From PALSA-600 sp963842335 (lineage in GTDB: Bacteria; Actinomycetota; Thermoleophilia; Gaiellales; Gaiellaceae): 64,000 bases of DNA. The notes below the pieces were generated by a model that saw nothing but the letters and a program-made list of their open reading frames with translations, searched no databases and was not told the DNA's origin. A program made the position numbers and the translations under genes. The stretch covers positions 1-64,000 of the forward strand of contig CAWJGF010000020.1 in the NCBI GenBank assembly GCA_963842335.1. The letters are read 5' to 3'. This document shows positions 15,725 to 25,158 of this stretch, piece after piece; the stretch's first letter is position 1; the number at the start of each line of letters is the position of its first letter.

Positions 15725-16563
15725 CGCTTACGCAACTCCTCGAGCACGACCGGGTCGACCTGGTCGACGCCGTCGACGCGCTCCTCGAGGTTCTCCGTGC
15801 CCGACCAGGCGCCGAGCGCCTCTTCCAGGTCGCCGGTGTAGCCGAGCGCAGCGAGCCGGTCGCTCAGTTCGTGACGGAGCGGCTCGTCGACGGCGACCCA
15901 GTCCCGCCGCGGTGTCTTTCCGAAGAGCAGCGCGTGCAGGTCGTACAGGCGCGCGAGCTCGACGATGGGCTCGGCATGATCGTCGACGCGCAGGTCGACG
16001 AGAACGTCGCTGAGGCTCGCGTAGCCGCCGTCGCGCTCGACCACGAGCAGTGCGGCCGACTGCTGGCCGCGCCGATCACCCCCGGCGGCCTGGCCGGCCG
16101 CCAGGCATGCGAGCAGCCGTTCGGCGAGCGGTCGTCCCTCGGTTTCGGCGAAGGCCGTCGCAAGCGCCGCCACGGTCTCCTCGCCCACGAGGATGTTCCC
16201 TTGCACGGCAAAGCCCGGGCCTGCAATGCCGCCCGCCCAGTCCATGCAGGCGTCTCCGGTGAAGGTCGCGCTGCCGCCACTGGCGTCGACGACACCGAGC
16301 TGCCGGTGCGCGCGGCCGTCGTCGGCGTCGGTCAGCCGCTCCACGACCTCGGCCGCGCTGAGCCCCTCGCGGAGCAGCTCGAGGCCGTCGCGTCCGTAGC
16401 GCGGATTGGCGTAGGCCTGGGTGGCGATTGCGCCCACGTGGGGCTCGGCCCAGGGGACGACCGAGCCGACGGCGAGGAACTTCGACTGCGTGGCAACGCC
16501 CCACTGTCCCGCGTCGAGGTCGCACGCGGCGATCGAGAACGTCGCGACGACGCGATCACCCAT
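15721..16563 (-). CDS. DUF1028 family protein (Ntn-hydrolase-like)
   Basis: A 280-residue protein with strong DUF1028 features: TFSIAACDLDAGQWGVATQS, FLAVGSVVPWA, GAIATQAYANPRYG, GDACMDWAGG and GFAVQGNILVGEE. The family has an Ntn-hydrolase-like fold and is often annotated as a putative amidase, without an assigned reaction. A C-terminal part (about 205-280) contains a short peptidoglycan-binding-like helix set, common in this family. It overlaps the upstream small gene by 8 bp and the downstream cupin by 4 bp. Confidence 0.85.
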   Translation of the reverse strand: MGDRVVATFSIAACDLDAGQWGVATQSKFLAVGSVVPWAEPHVGAIATQAYANPRYGRDGLELLREGLSAAEVVERLTDADDGRAHRQLGVVDASGGSATFTGDACMDWAGGIAGPGFAVQGNILVGEETVAALATAFAETEGRPLAERLLACLAAGQAAGGDRRGQQSAALLVVERDGGYASLSDVLVDLRVDDHAEPIVELARLYDLHALLFGKTPRRDWVAVDEPLRHELSDRLAALGYTGDLEEALGAWSGTENLEERVDGVDQVDPVVLEELRKR

Positions 16564-16822
16564 AGGTGAGCTCGGTCAGGTCGAGGTCGAGGAGCGCAGG
16601 GTCGGCGACGAGCGCGGCTGCCACCTCGGGGCGCGCGAGCGCTCTTTTCACCTCTGCGGCAGTGTGTGCGCGCACCACGACCGGCCGACCCTCCGCGTGC
16701 GCTGCCACGAGCTGCTCGATGTCGAGCTGCTCGAGAACGAGCGCGCCGTCGAGGTCGAGGGCGCCGTCGAGCACGATCTCGGGGACGCGCCGGCCGGTCG
16801 CACCAAACCATCTCTCTCTCAA
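16556..16822 (-). CDS. Small protein of unknown function
   Basis: An 88-residue protein with a TTG start at 16822. It is alternating strand/helix (EIVLDGALDLDGALV, DIEQLVAAHAEGRPVVVRA, AAEVKRALARPEVAAALV) and ends in an Asp/Leu-rich tail, DLDLTELTYG. No family is recognised. It lies 10 bp after the UPF0173 hydrolase gene and overlaps DUF1028, so it belongs to the same operon. Confidence 0.6.
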   Translation of the reverse strand: MRERWFGATGRRVPEIVLDGALDLDGALVLEQLDIEQLVAAHAEGRPVVVRAHTAAEVKRALARPEVAAALVADPALLDLDLTELTYG

Positions 16823-16832
16823 CAGCGCTCTC

Positions 16833-17519
16833 TCATAGTTCGATCGACTCGCCCGGCTCGACCCGTTCGACCTTGGCGCTCGTCAGTTCCGCGAGCGCGT
16901 CCGGCGTGCCGGTGAGGAGGCCGAAGGTGCCCCAGTGGCACGGCACACAGCGCGGGTTCCCGAGCAGTTCGAGGGCGAGCGCCGCCTCCTCCGGGCCCAT
17001 CGTGAACCAGTCGCCGATCGGCAGCACGGCCACGTCGGGCTTGTACAGGCGCGCGATCAGCTCCATGTCGCCGAAGACGCAGGTGTCGCCCGCGAAGTAG
17101 ATCGACCGGCCGTCGAACCGGATCACGATCCCGCACGACTCGCCCAGGTACTCCCCCGCGTCGGAACTCGAGGAGTGGAAGGCGTTCGTGAGCGTGAAGC
17201 GGATGCCGTCGATCTCCTGCGTCCCGCCCTTGTTGATACCGGGCAGCTCACCCACATTCGCACCTTGCTTGCCGAGCCAGCCCTTCAACTCGACCTGCGC
17301 GACGATCTGCGCGTCAGGGAACGACTTCGAGAGGAGAGCAGTCTCGCCGGCGTGGTCGGAATGGCCGTGCGTGACGGCGATGATGTCGACGCGCTCGGGT
17401 TTTCGCTCCGAGTCGGGTGTTTTCGGGTTGTTCTGGAGGAATGGATCGACGTAAATGCGCTTGCCGCCGTCTGTGTCGATGCGGAACGATGCGTGGCCGA
17501 GCCAGGTGAGCGTTGCCAT
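16833..17519 (-). CDS. UPF0173 metal-dependent hydrolase (metallo-beta-lactamase fold)
   Basis: A 228-residue metallo-beta-lactamase-fold protein. Its opening MATLTWLGHASFRI, the metal motif THGHSDHAGE, the later GDTCVFGDM (bridging Asp) and CHWGTF (final His) match UPF0173 (YtkL-type) hydrolases. The substrate is unknown. ATG 17519 is preferred over an in-frame codon at 17555 because AAAGGA lies 6 nt upstream as a Shine-Dalgarno; TATGCT further upstream is a possible -10. It heads an operon of five genes on this strand. Confidence 0.87.
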   Translation of the reverse strand: MATLTWLGHASFRIDTDGGKRIYVDPFLQNNPKTPDSERKPERVDIIAVTHGHSDHAGETALLSKSFPDAQIVAQVELKGWLGKQGANVGELPGINKGGTQEIDGIRFTLTNAFHSSSSDAGEYLGESCGIVIRFDGRSIYFAGDTCVFGDMELIARLYKPDVAVLPIGDWFTMGPEEAALALELLGNPRCVPCHWGTFGLLTGTPDALAELTSAKVERVEPGESIEL

Positions 17520-17591
17520 TCGAAGTCCTTTCGCCCTCGGGAATCGAGTGAGCATAGAAGGACCGTCCGGTCCGAGAGCGAAGGTTCATAC

Positions 17592-17969
17592 ATGGGACGC
17601 CGAGTGCTTCCGGCCCTGCTCGCTCTCGTGGCCGCCGTGGCGGACACGCACGGGGCGCATGGCCTTGCCTTCGATGCGCTGCTCGGGGCAATCCCCTTCG
17701 CGGCGGTCGCCGCGCTCGAGGCGTTTGGCGCCTACCTCGAGCATCGCGAGAACGCCGTCGGCGGCGTGCAGGCTCTGCTCTGGACGGTCGCGCTCGGCCT
17801 GCTCGTTCTCTCCTGTGCCGCCCGCTCGCCGGTGACCCAGACGAGCACGCTCCCGCCGCTCGGCTGGTCGGCGCTCGTCGCATGCCTGGGCGTCTTCGCG
17901 ATCAAGGTGACGGTCGCAGTCGCGCCGTTCCTGCGCCGCTTGGCGCTCGCGCAGACCGCCAAGCCGTAG
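17592..17969 (+). CDS. Small integral membrane protein, unknown
   Basis: A 125-residue protein with about four hydrophobic helices (LPALLALVAAVAD, ALLGAIPFAAVAALEAFG, LLWTVALGLLVLSCAA, SALVACLGVFAIKVTVAVAPFL). No family is recognised. GAAGG 8 nt before the ATG may serve as a Shine-Dalgarno. It is divergent from the UPF0173 operon and convergent with nuoN, from which it is separated by only 7 bp. Confidence 0.65.
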   Translation: MGRRVLPALLALVAAVADTHGAHGLAFDALLGAIPFAAVAALEAFGAYLEHRENAVGGVQALLWTVALGLLVLSCAARSPVTQTSTLPPLGWSALVACLGVFAIKVTVAVAPFLRRLALAQTAKP

Positions 17970-17976
17970 GCGGTGA

Positions 17977-19443
17977 CTAGATCGGCAGGGAGAGCGCGGC
18001 GCGCGCCGCCACGTCGATCAGCGGCTGCACGGCGAAGAACGAGCCGACGGTCACGACGAGGCAGGCACCGACGGCGATCGAGAGCACGAGCTCTCGGGGC
18101 GGCGACCCGCCGGCCGGTGCGAGCTGCAGCTCGGCGGCGTCGCGGAAGTACATCGCGCGCACGATGCCGAGGTAGTAGTAGACCGAGATCATGGTCGCGA
18201 TCACACCTGCGACGATCAGCCACCACATGCCGCTGTCGTAGGCGGCGGCGAAGACATAGAACTTGCCGATGAACCCGCCGGTCAGCGGGAAGCCGAGGAA
18301 GCCCAGCATGAACACCCACATCGCAACGCCCAGGAACGGCCGCTCCCAGCCGAAGCCGGCGAGGTTCTCGAGCGTCACCGGCACGCCGAGCTCACGTTCG
18401 CGCGCCGCGATGATCGCGAACGCGCCGAGTGACATCGCCGCGTACGGGACCAGGTAGAAGAGCAGCGCACGCGCGCCCAGCTGGCTCGCCGCCGCGACGG
18501 CGATCAGCATGAACCCCGCGTGCGAGATCGAGGAGTACGCCAGGATCCGCTTCACGTTCCTCTGGACGAGCGCGCCGATGTTCCCCCAGGCGAGCGAGAT
18601 GCACGCGATCACCGCGATCGCATACCGCCAGAGGTTCTGGTCGTGCGGGAACGCGGTCGCAAGCACCCGGTAGGTGACGACGAGCGCCGCGATCTTCGTT
18701 GCGGACGACATGAACGCCGTCACCGGGGTGGGTGCGCCCTGGTAGGCATCGGGCGTCCACATGTGGAACGGCGCGGCCGACGACTTGAACGCAAGCCCGG
18801 CAATGATCATCGCGAGCCCCACGACGAGCATTGCGTCGTGGCCGTGGCCGGCTGCGGCGATCTTGTCGAAGCTCAGCTGGCCGGTCTCGCCGTAGACGAG
18901 CGCTGACCCGAAGAGCAGGGTTGCGGAGCCGACCGCGCCGACGATCAGGTACTTCAGCCCGGCCTCGAGCGAGCCGATCAGGTCGATGTCGATCGCGCAC
19001 ATGACATAGAGCGCGATCGAGAACCATTCGAGCCCGAGAAAGAGCGTCATCAGATTCGCCGCCTGCACGAAGAAGGCCATTCCCGCCCCTGCGAAGGCGA
19101 GGAGCGCGTAGTACTCGGCGACGTGCTCCTCCCGCCAGCGTTCCCGCGCGGAGACGAGCACGGCGGCGGCGCCGCACGCCGCGATCAGAATCTGAGCGAA
19201 TGCCGCCCAGCGATCGCGATAGACCGCGTCGTGCACGAGCGTCGTCGTGTGTGGGCTCTTGTCATCGAGTAGCACCGCCCACACGAGCGAGGCGATGAAG
19301 CCGGCGAAGGCGACGGAGGCGGCGACCGCCGCGCGCGGACGACGCGGTATGAACACAGCGACCATCAGCAACAATCCCGCGGTCGCGACGAGTGCCAGCG
19401 ACGGCGCGAGGTCGAACCAGCCGACGTGAGGCTTGACGATCAC
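17977..19443 (-). CDS. nuoN: NADH-quinone oxidoreductase subunit N
   Basis: An antiporter-like membrane subunit of complex I, 488 residues and about 14 helices. Family landmarks are LEWFSIALYVMCAI (Glu of helix 5), GLAFKSSAAPFHMWTPDAYQGAP (Lys of helix 7 and the HxWxPDAYxGAP motif) and RNVKRILAYSSISHAG (helix 9/10). GTG 19443 overlaps the nuoM stop. It is the last gene of the nuo operon. Confidence 0.95.
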   Translation of the reverse strand: MIVKPHVGWFDLAPSLALVATAGLLLMVAVFIPRRPRAAVAASVAFAGFIASLVWAVLLDDKSPHTTTLVHDAVYRDRWAAFAQILIAACGAAAVLVSARERWREEHVAEYYALLAFAGAGMAFFVQAANLMTLFLGLEWFSIALYVMCAIDIDLIGSLEAGLKYLIVGAVGSATLLFGSALVYGETGQLSFDKIAAAGHGHDAMLVVGLAMIIAGLAFKSSAAPFHMWTPDAYQGAPTPVTAFMSSATKIAALVVTYRVLATAFPHDQNLWRYAIAVIACISLAWGNIGALVQRNVKRILAYSSISHAGFMLIAVAAASQLGARALLFYLVPYAAMSLGAFAIIAARERELGVPVTLENLAGFGWERPFLGVAMWVFMLGFLGFPLTGGFIGKFYVFAAAYDSGMWWLIVAGVIATMISVYYYLGIVRAMYFRDAAELQLAPAGGSPPRELVLSIAVGACLVVTVGSFFAVQPLIDVAARAALSLPI

Positions 19444-20933
19444 TTCGGCGAGCCCGCTCCGTCGATTGCAACCGTCGAATAGGCGCCGCTCGGCGCAGTG
19501 ATCTGTGCGGTTGCGTGATTGCCGCCGAAGGCGTGCCCCGAGATCAGGTTTGGCCACGCGGACAGCCCAAGTAGGCAGAGGAGGAGCGGCACGACGACGG
19601 CCAACTCACCGAGCCGCAGGTCGAGCGCCGAGTCCGGGACGGCCGATCCAACCTCGCGATGCAGCACCGCCGAGACGAGGCGCAGCGCATACATCGCCGC
19701 GAGCACCATCGCGCCCGCGCCGATCACAGCCCAGGCCCAGCCTTGGTCGAGCACGCCGGCGAGGATCAGGAACTCACCTGCGAACGAGGTCGAAAGCGGC
19801 ACCGCGAGGGTGATGATCCCGATCGTCATCAGCGCCGTCGCGAGTGCCGGTCGACCGCGCGCCATTCCACCGAGCCGTGCGAACTCGCCCGTCGACGTTC
19901 GCCGCTCGACCATCCCGGCGATCAGGAACAGCGTCGCGGAGATCAGGCCGTGGTTGACCATCTGCAGCACCGCACCGTCGAAGCCGAGGTCGTTGTTGGC
20001 AAGCAGCCCGAGCACGATCAGCCCCGACTGGGCGAGCGACGAGTAGAGAACGACGCCGCGGAAGTCGGGCGCGCGAAACGCGAGTAGCGAGCCGTAGACC
20101 AGTGAGATCGCTGCCAGGACGAGCAGCACCACGCGCCAGTCGGCGACGACGGTCGGGAACTTCGGCAGCACGATGCGCAGCAACCCGTAGAGGCCGGCTT
20201 TCGAGACGACGCCCGAGAGCACCGCCGCAACCTCGGGCGGCGATTCTCGGTAGGTGATCGGCAGCCAACCGTGGAAGGGGAAGAGTGGCGCCTTGATCAC
20301 GAACGCGATCGTGAAGCCGAGGAACAGCCACGTCGACGTGCTCGGGCTCATCTCGGTCAGGTTGAAGGTTCCTTGCTGCAGACCGTAGGCGATGATCGCG
20401 GCGAGCATCAGCAGCGACCCGACGACGGTGTAGACGACGAAGGTCATTGTCGCCCGCATCCGGTTCGGCCCGCCCCAGACGCCGATCAGAACGTAGAGCG
20501 GGATCAGCATCGCCTCGAAGAACGCGTAGAAGAGCAGCAGGTCCTGCGCGGTGAAGACGCCGACGATCGCTCCGGTCGTCAGCAGCATCAGCGCGAAGTA
20601 GGCACGCGCCCGCTCGCGGCTCAGCCACCACCCGTAGATCGTGCACGCCGCCATCACGACGACGGTCAGCCCGACCAGCCAGAGCGAGAACGCGTATTGG
20701 CCGACGTAGTAGCTGACGCCGAGATCGCTGAACCAGGCATGGTGCTGTGCGAACTGGAGCCTCGGCGACCCGAAGTCGAACTTGGCGGCGGCCGTCACCC
20801 AGAACCCGACCTCGAGCAGCGAGATGAGGGCCGCGAGCGAGCCGAGCCAGTACGCCGGGAGAGGCGTGATCGCGATGACGAGCGCTCCGGCGACCGGCAG
20901 GAAGATGAGGATCGTCGTGAGCCAGTGCTGCAT
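19440..20933 (-). CDS. nuoM: NADH-quinone oxidoreductase subunit M
   Basis: A proton-pumping antiporter-like subunit, 497 residues. It shows FYAFFEAMLIPLYVLIGVWG (key Glu of helix 5), FVIKAPLFPFHGWLP (Lys of helix 7), and the YSSLAQSGLIVLG and MVNHGLISATLFLIAG helices. ATG 20933 makes a TGATG overlap with nuoL; a TTG just upstream is an alternative. The hydrophilic C-terminal tail of about 30 residues is longer than usual. Confidence 0.95.
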   Translation of the reverse strand: MQHWLTTILIFLPVAGALVIAITPLPAYWLGSLAALISLLEVGFWVTAAAKFDFGSPRLQFAQHHAWFSDLGVSYYVGQYAFSLWLVGLTVVVMAACTIYGWWLSRERARAYFALMLLTTGAIVGVFTAQDLLLFYAFFEAMLIPLYVLIGVWGGPNRMRATMTFVVYTVVGSLLMLAAIIAYGLQQGTFNLTEMSPSTSTWLFLGFTIAFVIKAPLFPFHGWLPITYRESPPEVAAVLSGVVSKAGLYGLLRIVLPKFPTVVADWRVVLLVLAAISLVYGSLLAFRAPDFRGVVLYSSLAQSGLIVLGLLANNDLGFDGAVLQMVNHGLISATLFLIAGMVERRTSTGEFARLGGMARGRPALATALMTIGIITLAVPLSTSFAGEFLILAGVLDQGWAWAVIGAGAMVLAAMYALRLVSAVLHREVGSAVPDSALDLRLGELAVVVPLLLCLLGLSAWPNLISGHAFGGNHATAQITAPSGAYSTVAIDGAGSPK

Positions 20934-22807
20934 CAACGGGCCGCGAGGAAGACGACAGCGAGGACGGCGAGGCCACCCGCAAGGGCGAGCGCATAGGTGC
21001 GGACGAGGCCGTTCTGGGCGCGACCGAGCTCACGCGACCCTAGGCCGAAGCCGCCGGCGAGCGCGCTGAGCGAGCCGCCGATCAGCGGCTGCTCGACGAC
21101 CGCGTACAGGCCGCGCGAGATGAGATCCGCGGGCCTGTACCAGAGCACCTCGTAGGCTTCATCCCAGTAGAACTTCTTCAGGAAGAGCGTCACCGGCGCC
21201 GGGGCCTGGGTGCGCTTCGCGGAGTAGATCGCCCACGCAACCGCGATCCCTGCCAGGCCGCACGCCATTCCGATCGCCGACGACAGCCACTCCTGCAGGT
21301 TCGTCGCCTCGATCGTCGCGGGGGCGACCGGCTCGAGCCATCTCGTCAGCGGGGTCCAGAGCGGTGCGAACTGGATCAAGCCGCCGATCGTCGAGAGCAC
21401 GGCGAGGATGGCGACGGGCCAGCGCATCGACAGCGGCGCTTCCTGCCCGTGATGGGCATGGAAGTGCTCGCGCGCGAAGGCGCTCGGCTCGCCCGTGAAG
21501 ACGATGAAGAAGAGCCGGAACGCGTAAAGGCCGGTGAGGAACGCGCCCACCATCCCGACCACCCAGATGACGGCTCCGTACCACCCGTGGTCGAGCGCCG
21601 CGGCGAGGATCGAGTCCTTCGAGAAGAAGCCGGCGAACGGGAAGATCCCGGCCAGTGCCAGCGACCCGACGAGGAACGCGATCTTCGTCTGCGGCAACAG
21701 CTTCCCGACGCCGGCGAGCTTGCGGATGTCCTGCTCGCCGACGACAGCGTGGATCACGATGCCGGCTGCGAGGAAGAGCAGCGCCTTGAAGAACGCGTGC
21801 GTCATGAGGTGGAACATGGCGTTCGGATACGTGCCGAGCCCGGCGGCGACGAACATGTAGCCGATCTGGGACATCGTCGAATACGCGATCACGCGCTTGA
21901 TGTCGGTCTGCACGAGTGCGATGAGGCCGGCCATCAGGAGGGTCAGCGCGCCGAGGCCGGCTGCGAGATCCTGGATCAGGTACGCGTTCTGGAACAGGAC
22001 GTGCGTGCGCACGATCAGGTAGACGCCGGCGGTCACCATCGTCGCGGCGTGAATGAGCGCGCTGACCGGCGTCGGGCCTTCCATCGCGTCGGGCAGCCAG
22101 GTGTGCAGCGGGATCTGCGCCGACTTGGCGAGCGCCCCGCCGAGCAGGCCCAGGGCGATCAGGTTCGCCACCGCTCCGCCGTGCGGAGACGTGGCGAAGA
22201 CCGTCGCGTAGTCGAGGTGGCCGGTGTGCTGGATCAGCAGGAAGAGTGAGAGCGCCATGGTCGCGTCGCCGAACGCGTTCATCACGAACGCCTTCTTCGC
22301 CGCCGCGATGGCGGCCGGGCGCTCCTGGTGGAAGCCGATCAGGAGGTAGCTCGAGAGCCCGACCATCCCCCAGCCGGCGAGCAGCAGCAGCAGGTTGCCG
22401 CCTTCGACGAGCAGCAGCATCGAGAAGACGAAGAGCGAGATATAGGCGAAGTAGCGTCGTTCCTCGTCCTCGCCGTCCATGTAGCCGACCGAGTAGGCGA
22501 CGATCAGGCCGCCGACGCCGGCGACGATCAGCATCATCATCACGCTCAGCTGGTCGGCGAGCAGCGTGAAGCCGAAGTGGTACGGCCCGGCGGAGAGCCA
22601 CGTCCATGAGGTCGTGAGGTGCGAGCGGCTCGAGGCGCTCTCGCCGAGCATGCCGATGAAGACGACGAGCGCTGCGGCGAACGCGCCGAACGTGGTGATC
22701 GTCGAGATGTAGCCGGCCACGCGCCGCGAGATCCGCGTGCCACCGAGCGTGATCACGATCGCCGAGGCGAGCGGCAGGAGCAGGCAGATCCAGGTTGCGG
22801 CTTTCAC
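20933..22807 (-). CDS. nuoL: NADH-quinone oxidoreductase subunit L
   Basis: The distal antiporter-like subunit with the lateral helix, 624 residues. Landmarks are WGMVGLSSYLLIGF, KSAQIPLHTWLPDAMEGPTPVSALIHAATMV (split here by reading: KSAQIPLHTWLPDAM, then EGPTPVSALIH), AYSTMSQIGYMF and HLMTHAFFKALLFL. The C-terminal amphipathic region (SAKRTQAPAPVTLFLKKFYW onward) and the final helix are present. It is separated from nuoK by 2 bp. Confidence 0.95.
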   Translation of the reverse strand: MKAATWICLLLPLASAIVITLGGTRISRRVAGYISTITTFGAFAAALVVFIGMLGESASSRSHLTTSWTWLSAGPYHFGFTLLADQLSVMMMLIVAGVGGLIVAYSVGYMDGEDEERRYFAYISLFVFSMLLLVEGGNLLLLLAGWGMVGLSSYLLIGFHQERPAAIAAAKKAFVMNAFGDATMALSLFLLIQHTGHLDYATVFATSPHGGAVANLIALGLLGGALAKSAQIPLHTWLPDAMEGPTPVSALIHAATMVTAGVYLIVRTHVLFQNAYLIQDLAAGLGALTLLMAGLIALVQTDIKRVIAYSTMSQIGYMFVAAGLGTYPNAMFHLMTHAFFKALLFLAAGIVIHAVVGEQDIRKLAGVGKLLPQTKIAFLVGSLALAGIFPFAGFFSKDSILAAALDHGWYGAVIWVVGMVGAFLTGLYAFRLFFIVFTGEPSAFAREHFHAHHGQEAPLSMRWPVAILAVLSTIGGLIQFAPLWTPLTRWLEPVAPATIEATNLQEWLSSAIGMACGLAGIAVAWAIYSAKRTQAPAPVTLFLKKFYWDEAYEVLWYRPADLISRGLYAVVEQPLIGGSLSALAGGFGLGSRELGRAQNGLVRTYALALAGGLAVLAVVFLAAR

Positions 22808-22809
22808 AT

Positions 22810-23118
22810 CTAGCCTCGCAAGGTCCGGAGCTTGTCGACGTCGAGCTCCAGGTTGCGGCGGCCCATCGCGACGATCAGGCCCAGGCCGACGACCACCTCC
22901 GAGGCAGCGACCGCCATCACCGAGATCGCGAAGACCTGCCCGTCCTCACGGCCGTGCAGGCGCGAGAACGCGATCAGCAGCAGGTTCGCCGAGTTCAGCA
23001 TGATCTCGACTGAGAGCAGGATGATCAACGGCGAGCGGCGGATCATCACGCCGAGCGCGCCCGTCGTGAAGAGCAGCGCGGCGAGGATCACGTACCAGCG
23101 GATGTCAGGCCCGTGCAT
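22810..23118 (-). CDS. nuoK: NADH-quinone oxidoreductase subunit K
   Basis: A 102-residue subunit with three membrane helices: VILAALLFTTGALGVMI, LLSVEIMLNSANLLLIAF (the two conserved buried Glu positions fall here and in helix 3) and AVAASEVVVGLGLIVAM. The ATG at 23118, inside the end of nuoJ, fits the family's usual length of about 100 and overlaps nuoJ by 14 bp. Confidence 0.94.
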   Translation of the reverse strand: MHGPDIRWYVILAALLFTTGALGVMIRRSPLIILLSVEIMLNSANLLLIAFSRLHGREDGQVFAISVMAVAASEVVVGLGLIVAMGRRNLELDVDKLRTLRG

Positions 23119-23659
23119 CGTGCTCCGCGGGAGTCTCGAAGGTGCGGGCATGGGAGCCGAGCACGACGCCACCCACCGCCGCGACAACCAGCACGATCGA
23201 GGTGACCTCGAACGCGAGCAGGTGGTCGGTGAGGAACAGTCGCCCGATCGCCTCGGGCGAGCCGAAGTCGCGGCTGACGGGCCGCGTGGTGCCGAGGAAG
23301 CCGCCCGCTTTCAACCCGACGACGACCACGACCTCGGCGAGGATCGCGCCACCCGCGAGCACCGCGCCGACGACCTGCCAGCTCGGGCCGCCCGACCACG
23401 GCGAGCTCTCGCTCCGGTCGCCGAGGTACGCGATCACGAACAGGAACATCACCATCACAGCGCCGCCGTAGACGAGCACCTGTCCCGCGGCGACGAACTC
23501 GCCCGACAGGAGCAGGAAGAGCACCGCGAGCGAGGCGAGGTTCCCGATCAGGGCGAGCGCCGAGTAGAAGGGATTGCGGAAGCTGACGACAGCGAGCGCG
23601 CTCGCGAGGCACGCGAATGCGGCGCCGAACCAGACGACCCAGACGAGGAAGTTCGCCAC
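23105..23659 (-). CDS. nuoJ: NADH-quinone oxidoreductase subunit J
   Basis: A 184-residue membrane subunit with five helices. RNPFYSALALIGNLASLAVLFLL and the helix-3 pi-bulge region QVLVYGGAVMVMFLFVIAYLG are characteristic of NuoJ. The soluble loop after helix 3 (DRSESSPWSGG) and the C-terminal tail are short. GTG start at 23659 is adjacent to the nuoI stop (no gap). Confidence 0.94.
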   Translation of the reverse strand: MANFLVWVVWFGAAFACLASALAVVSFRNPFYSALALIGNLASLAVLFLLLSGEFVAAGQVLVYGGAVMVMFLFVIAYLGDRSESSPWSGGPSWQVVGAVLAGGAILAEVVVVVGLKAGGFLGTTRPVSRDFGSPEAIGRLFLTDHLLAFEVTSIVLVVAAVGGVVLGSHARTFETPAEHDARA

Positions 23660-24157
23660 CTAGCTGTGATCCTTGTAATAGGGAATCGGCGTGTCGTAGA
23701 GGTCGCGGTCAGCGACGGGCACCGTCTTGATCGGCGGCGCGAGCAACATGTCCTTCGTGTAGATCAGGTCGTCGCGGTTGTACTCGGAGATCTCGAATTC
23801 GTTCCCGAGCGTGATCGCGTCGAACGGGCAGGCCAGCTCGCAGTAGCCGCAGAAGATGCAGCGCGAGAGGTTGATCTCGTAGATGCGCGCATATCGCTCG
23901 CCGGGCGACACGCGATTCTCGGCGGTGTTCTCCGCCGGGATGACGCGGATGCAGTCCGCCGGGCAGGCGGCCGCGCAGAGCGAGCAGCCCACGCACTTCT
24001 CGAGTCCGTTCTCGTGCCGGTGCAGGCGGTGACGGCCGCGGTAGCGTGGATACACCGGCCGCTTGTATTCGGGGTACTGCTGCGTGATCGGCTTCTTGAA
24101 CACCTGCTTCAGGGTCACGCCGAAGCCCTTCAGTGTGTTCGGGACGACGAAGCTCAC
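23660..24157 (-). CDS. nuoI: NADH-quinone oxidoreductase subunit I
   Basis: A 165-residue peripheral-arm subunit carrying clusters N6a and N6b. The two ferredoxin motifs are CVGCSLCAAACP and CIFCGYCELACP. An N-terminal helix (GFGVTLKQVF) and the RYRGRHRLHRHENG segment precede them, as in other NuoI proteins. GTG 24157 overlaps the nuoH stop (GTGA); a much longer open frame upstream is antisense-free noncoding reading of nuoH and was rejected. Confidence 0.95.
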   Translation of the reverse strand: MSFVVPNTLKGFGVTLKQVFKKPITQQYPEYKRPVYPRYRGRHRLHRHENGLEKCVGCSLCAAACPADCIRVIPAENTAENRVSPGERYARIYEINLSRCIFCGYCELACPFDAITLGNEFEISEYNRDDLIYTKDMLLAPPIKTVPVADRDLYDTPIPYYKDHS

Positions 24158-25158
24158 TTGATCAGCACCACCAGGAACGCAGTCACGACTGCGTTGACGG
24201 TCGCGACGGGGAGCAGCACCTTCCAGCCGAAGCGCATCAACTGGTCGTAGCGAAGTCGCGGCTGCGTCGCGCGGAGCCAGATGAACATCGCGACGAGCGT
24301 GAACAGCTTCAGCACGAACCAGATCGGGCCGAACCGGTCGAGCGAGCTCACCCACGGGAAGTGGTAGCCATCGAAAAAGAGCGTCACGCAGAGGCCGGAG
24401 AGGGTGATCAGGTTGATGTACTCGGCCGCCTGGAACAGACCCCAGCGCATTCCGGAGTACTCGGTGTGGTAGCCGGCGACGAGCTCCGTGTCGGCTTCCG
24501 GCAGGTCGAAGGGCGGCCGTGACGTCTCGGCGACGCCACCGATCAGGAAGACGACGAAGCCCACGAACTGCGGGATCACGAACCAGAGCGTCGCCTGCTG
24601 CTTGTCGACGATCAGCTGCAGGTTCAACGACTGTCCCATCAGAACGACACCGAGCACGCTCAGCGCGAGTGAGACCTCGTAGGAGACGAGCTGCGCGCAC
24701 GTGCGCATCGAGCCGAGGATCGAGTACTTCGACTCCGACGCCCAGCCGCCGACGATGAAGCCGTAGATGCCGAGCGAGCCCAGCGCGAAGATGAGGATCA
24801 GTGAGATGGGGACGTTCACGACGGCCCCGTTGATGTGGTACCCCCAGACGTCCCAGCCGGCGCCGAACGGCAGCACGCTGAAGGCGAGCAGCGCCGTGAA
24901 CATCGACAGGATGGGCGCGAGGATGTACAGCGGCTCCCTGGCCGCCATCGGCGCGAACGCCTCCTTGCGGATCAGCTTCAAGAGGTCGGCGATCGGGACG
25001 AGCAAGCCTTTGGGGCCGGCCCGGTTCGGGCCGAAGCGCTGCTGCATGCGCCCGAGCAGCTTTCGCTCGAGCCACGTCGTGAACGCGAAGAACACCATCA
25101 CGACGTTGATCACGATGAATGCCTTCGGGATCGTGATCCACCAGGCCTCGTGGTGCAT
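24154..25158 (-). CDS. nuoH: NADH-quinone oxidoreductase subunit H
   Basis: The membrane subunit at the quinone chamber, 334 residues and eight helices. Signatures are ERKLLGRMQQRFGPNRAGP, GLLVPIADLLKLIRKE, SMRTCAQLVSYEVSL and the acidic funnel loop ETSRPPFDLPEADTELVAG. ATG 25158 makes TGATG with the nuoG stop; GTG 25161 is an alternative. Because of the frame break in nuoG, the frame of the nuoG N-terminal part runs without a stop into this gene. Confidence 0.95.
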   Translation of the reverse strand: MHHEAWWITIPKAFIVINVVMVFFAFTTWLERKLLGRMQQRFGPNRAGPKGLLVPIADLLKLIRKEAFAPMAAREPLYILAPILSMFTALLAFSVLPFGAGWDVWGYHINGAVVNVPISLILIFALGSLGIYGFIVGGWASESKYSILGSMRTCAQLVSYEVSLALSVLGVVLMGQSLNLQLIVDKQQATLWFVIPQFVGFVVFLIGGVAETSRPPFDLPEADTELVAGYHTEYSGMRWGLFQAAEYINLITLSGLCVTLFFDGYHFPWVSSLDRFGPIWFVLKLFTLVAMFIWLRATQPRLRYDQLMRFGWKVLLPVATVNAVVTAFLVVLIK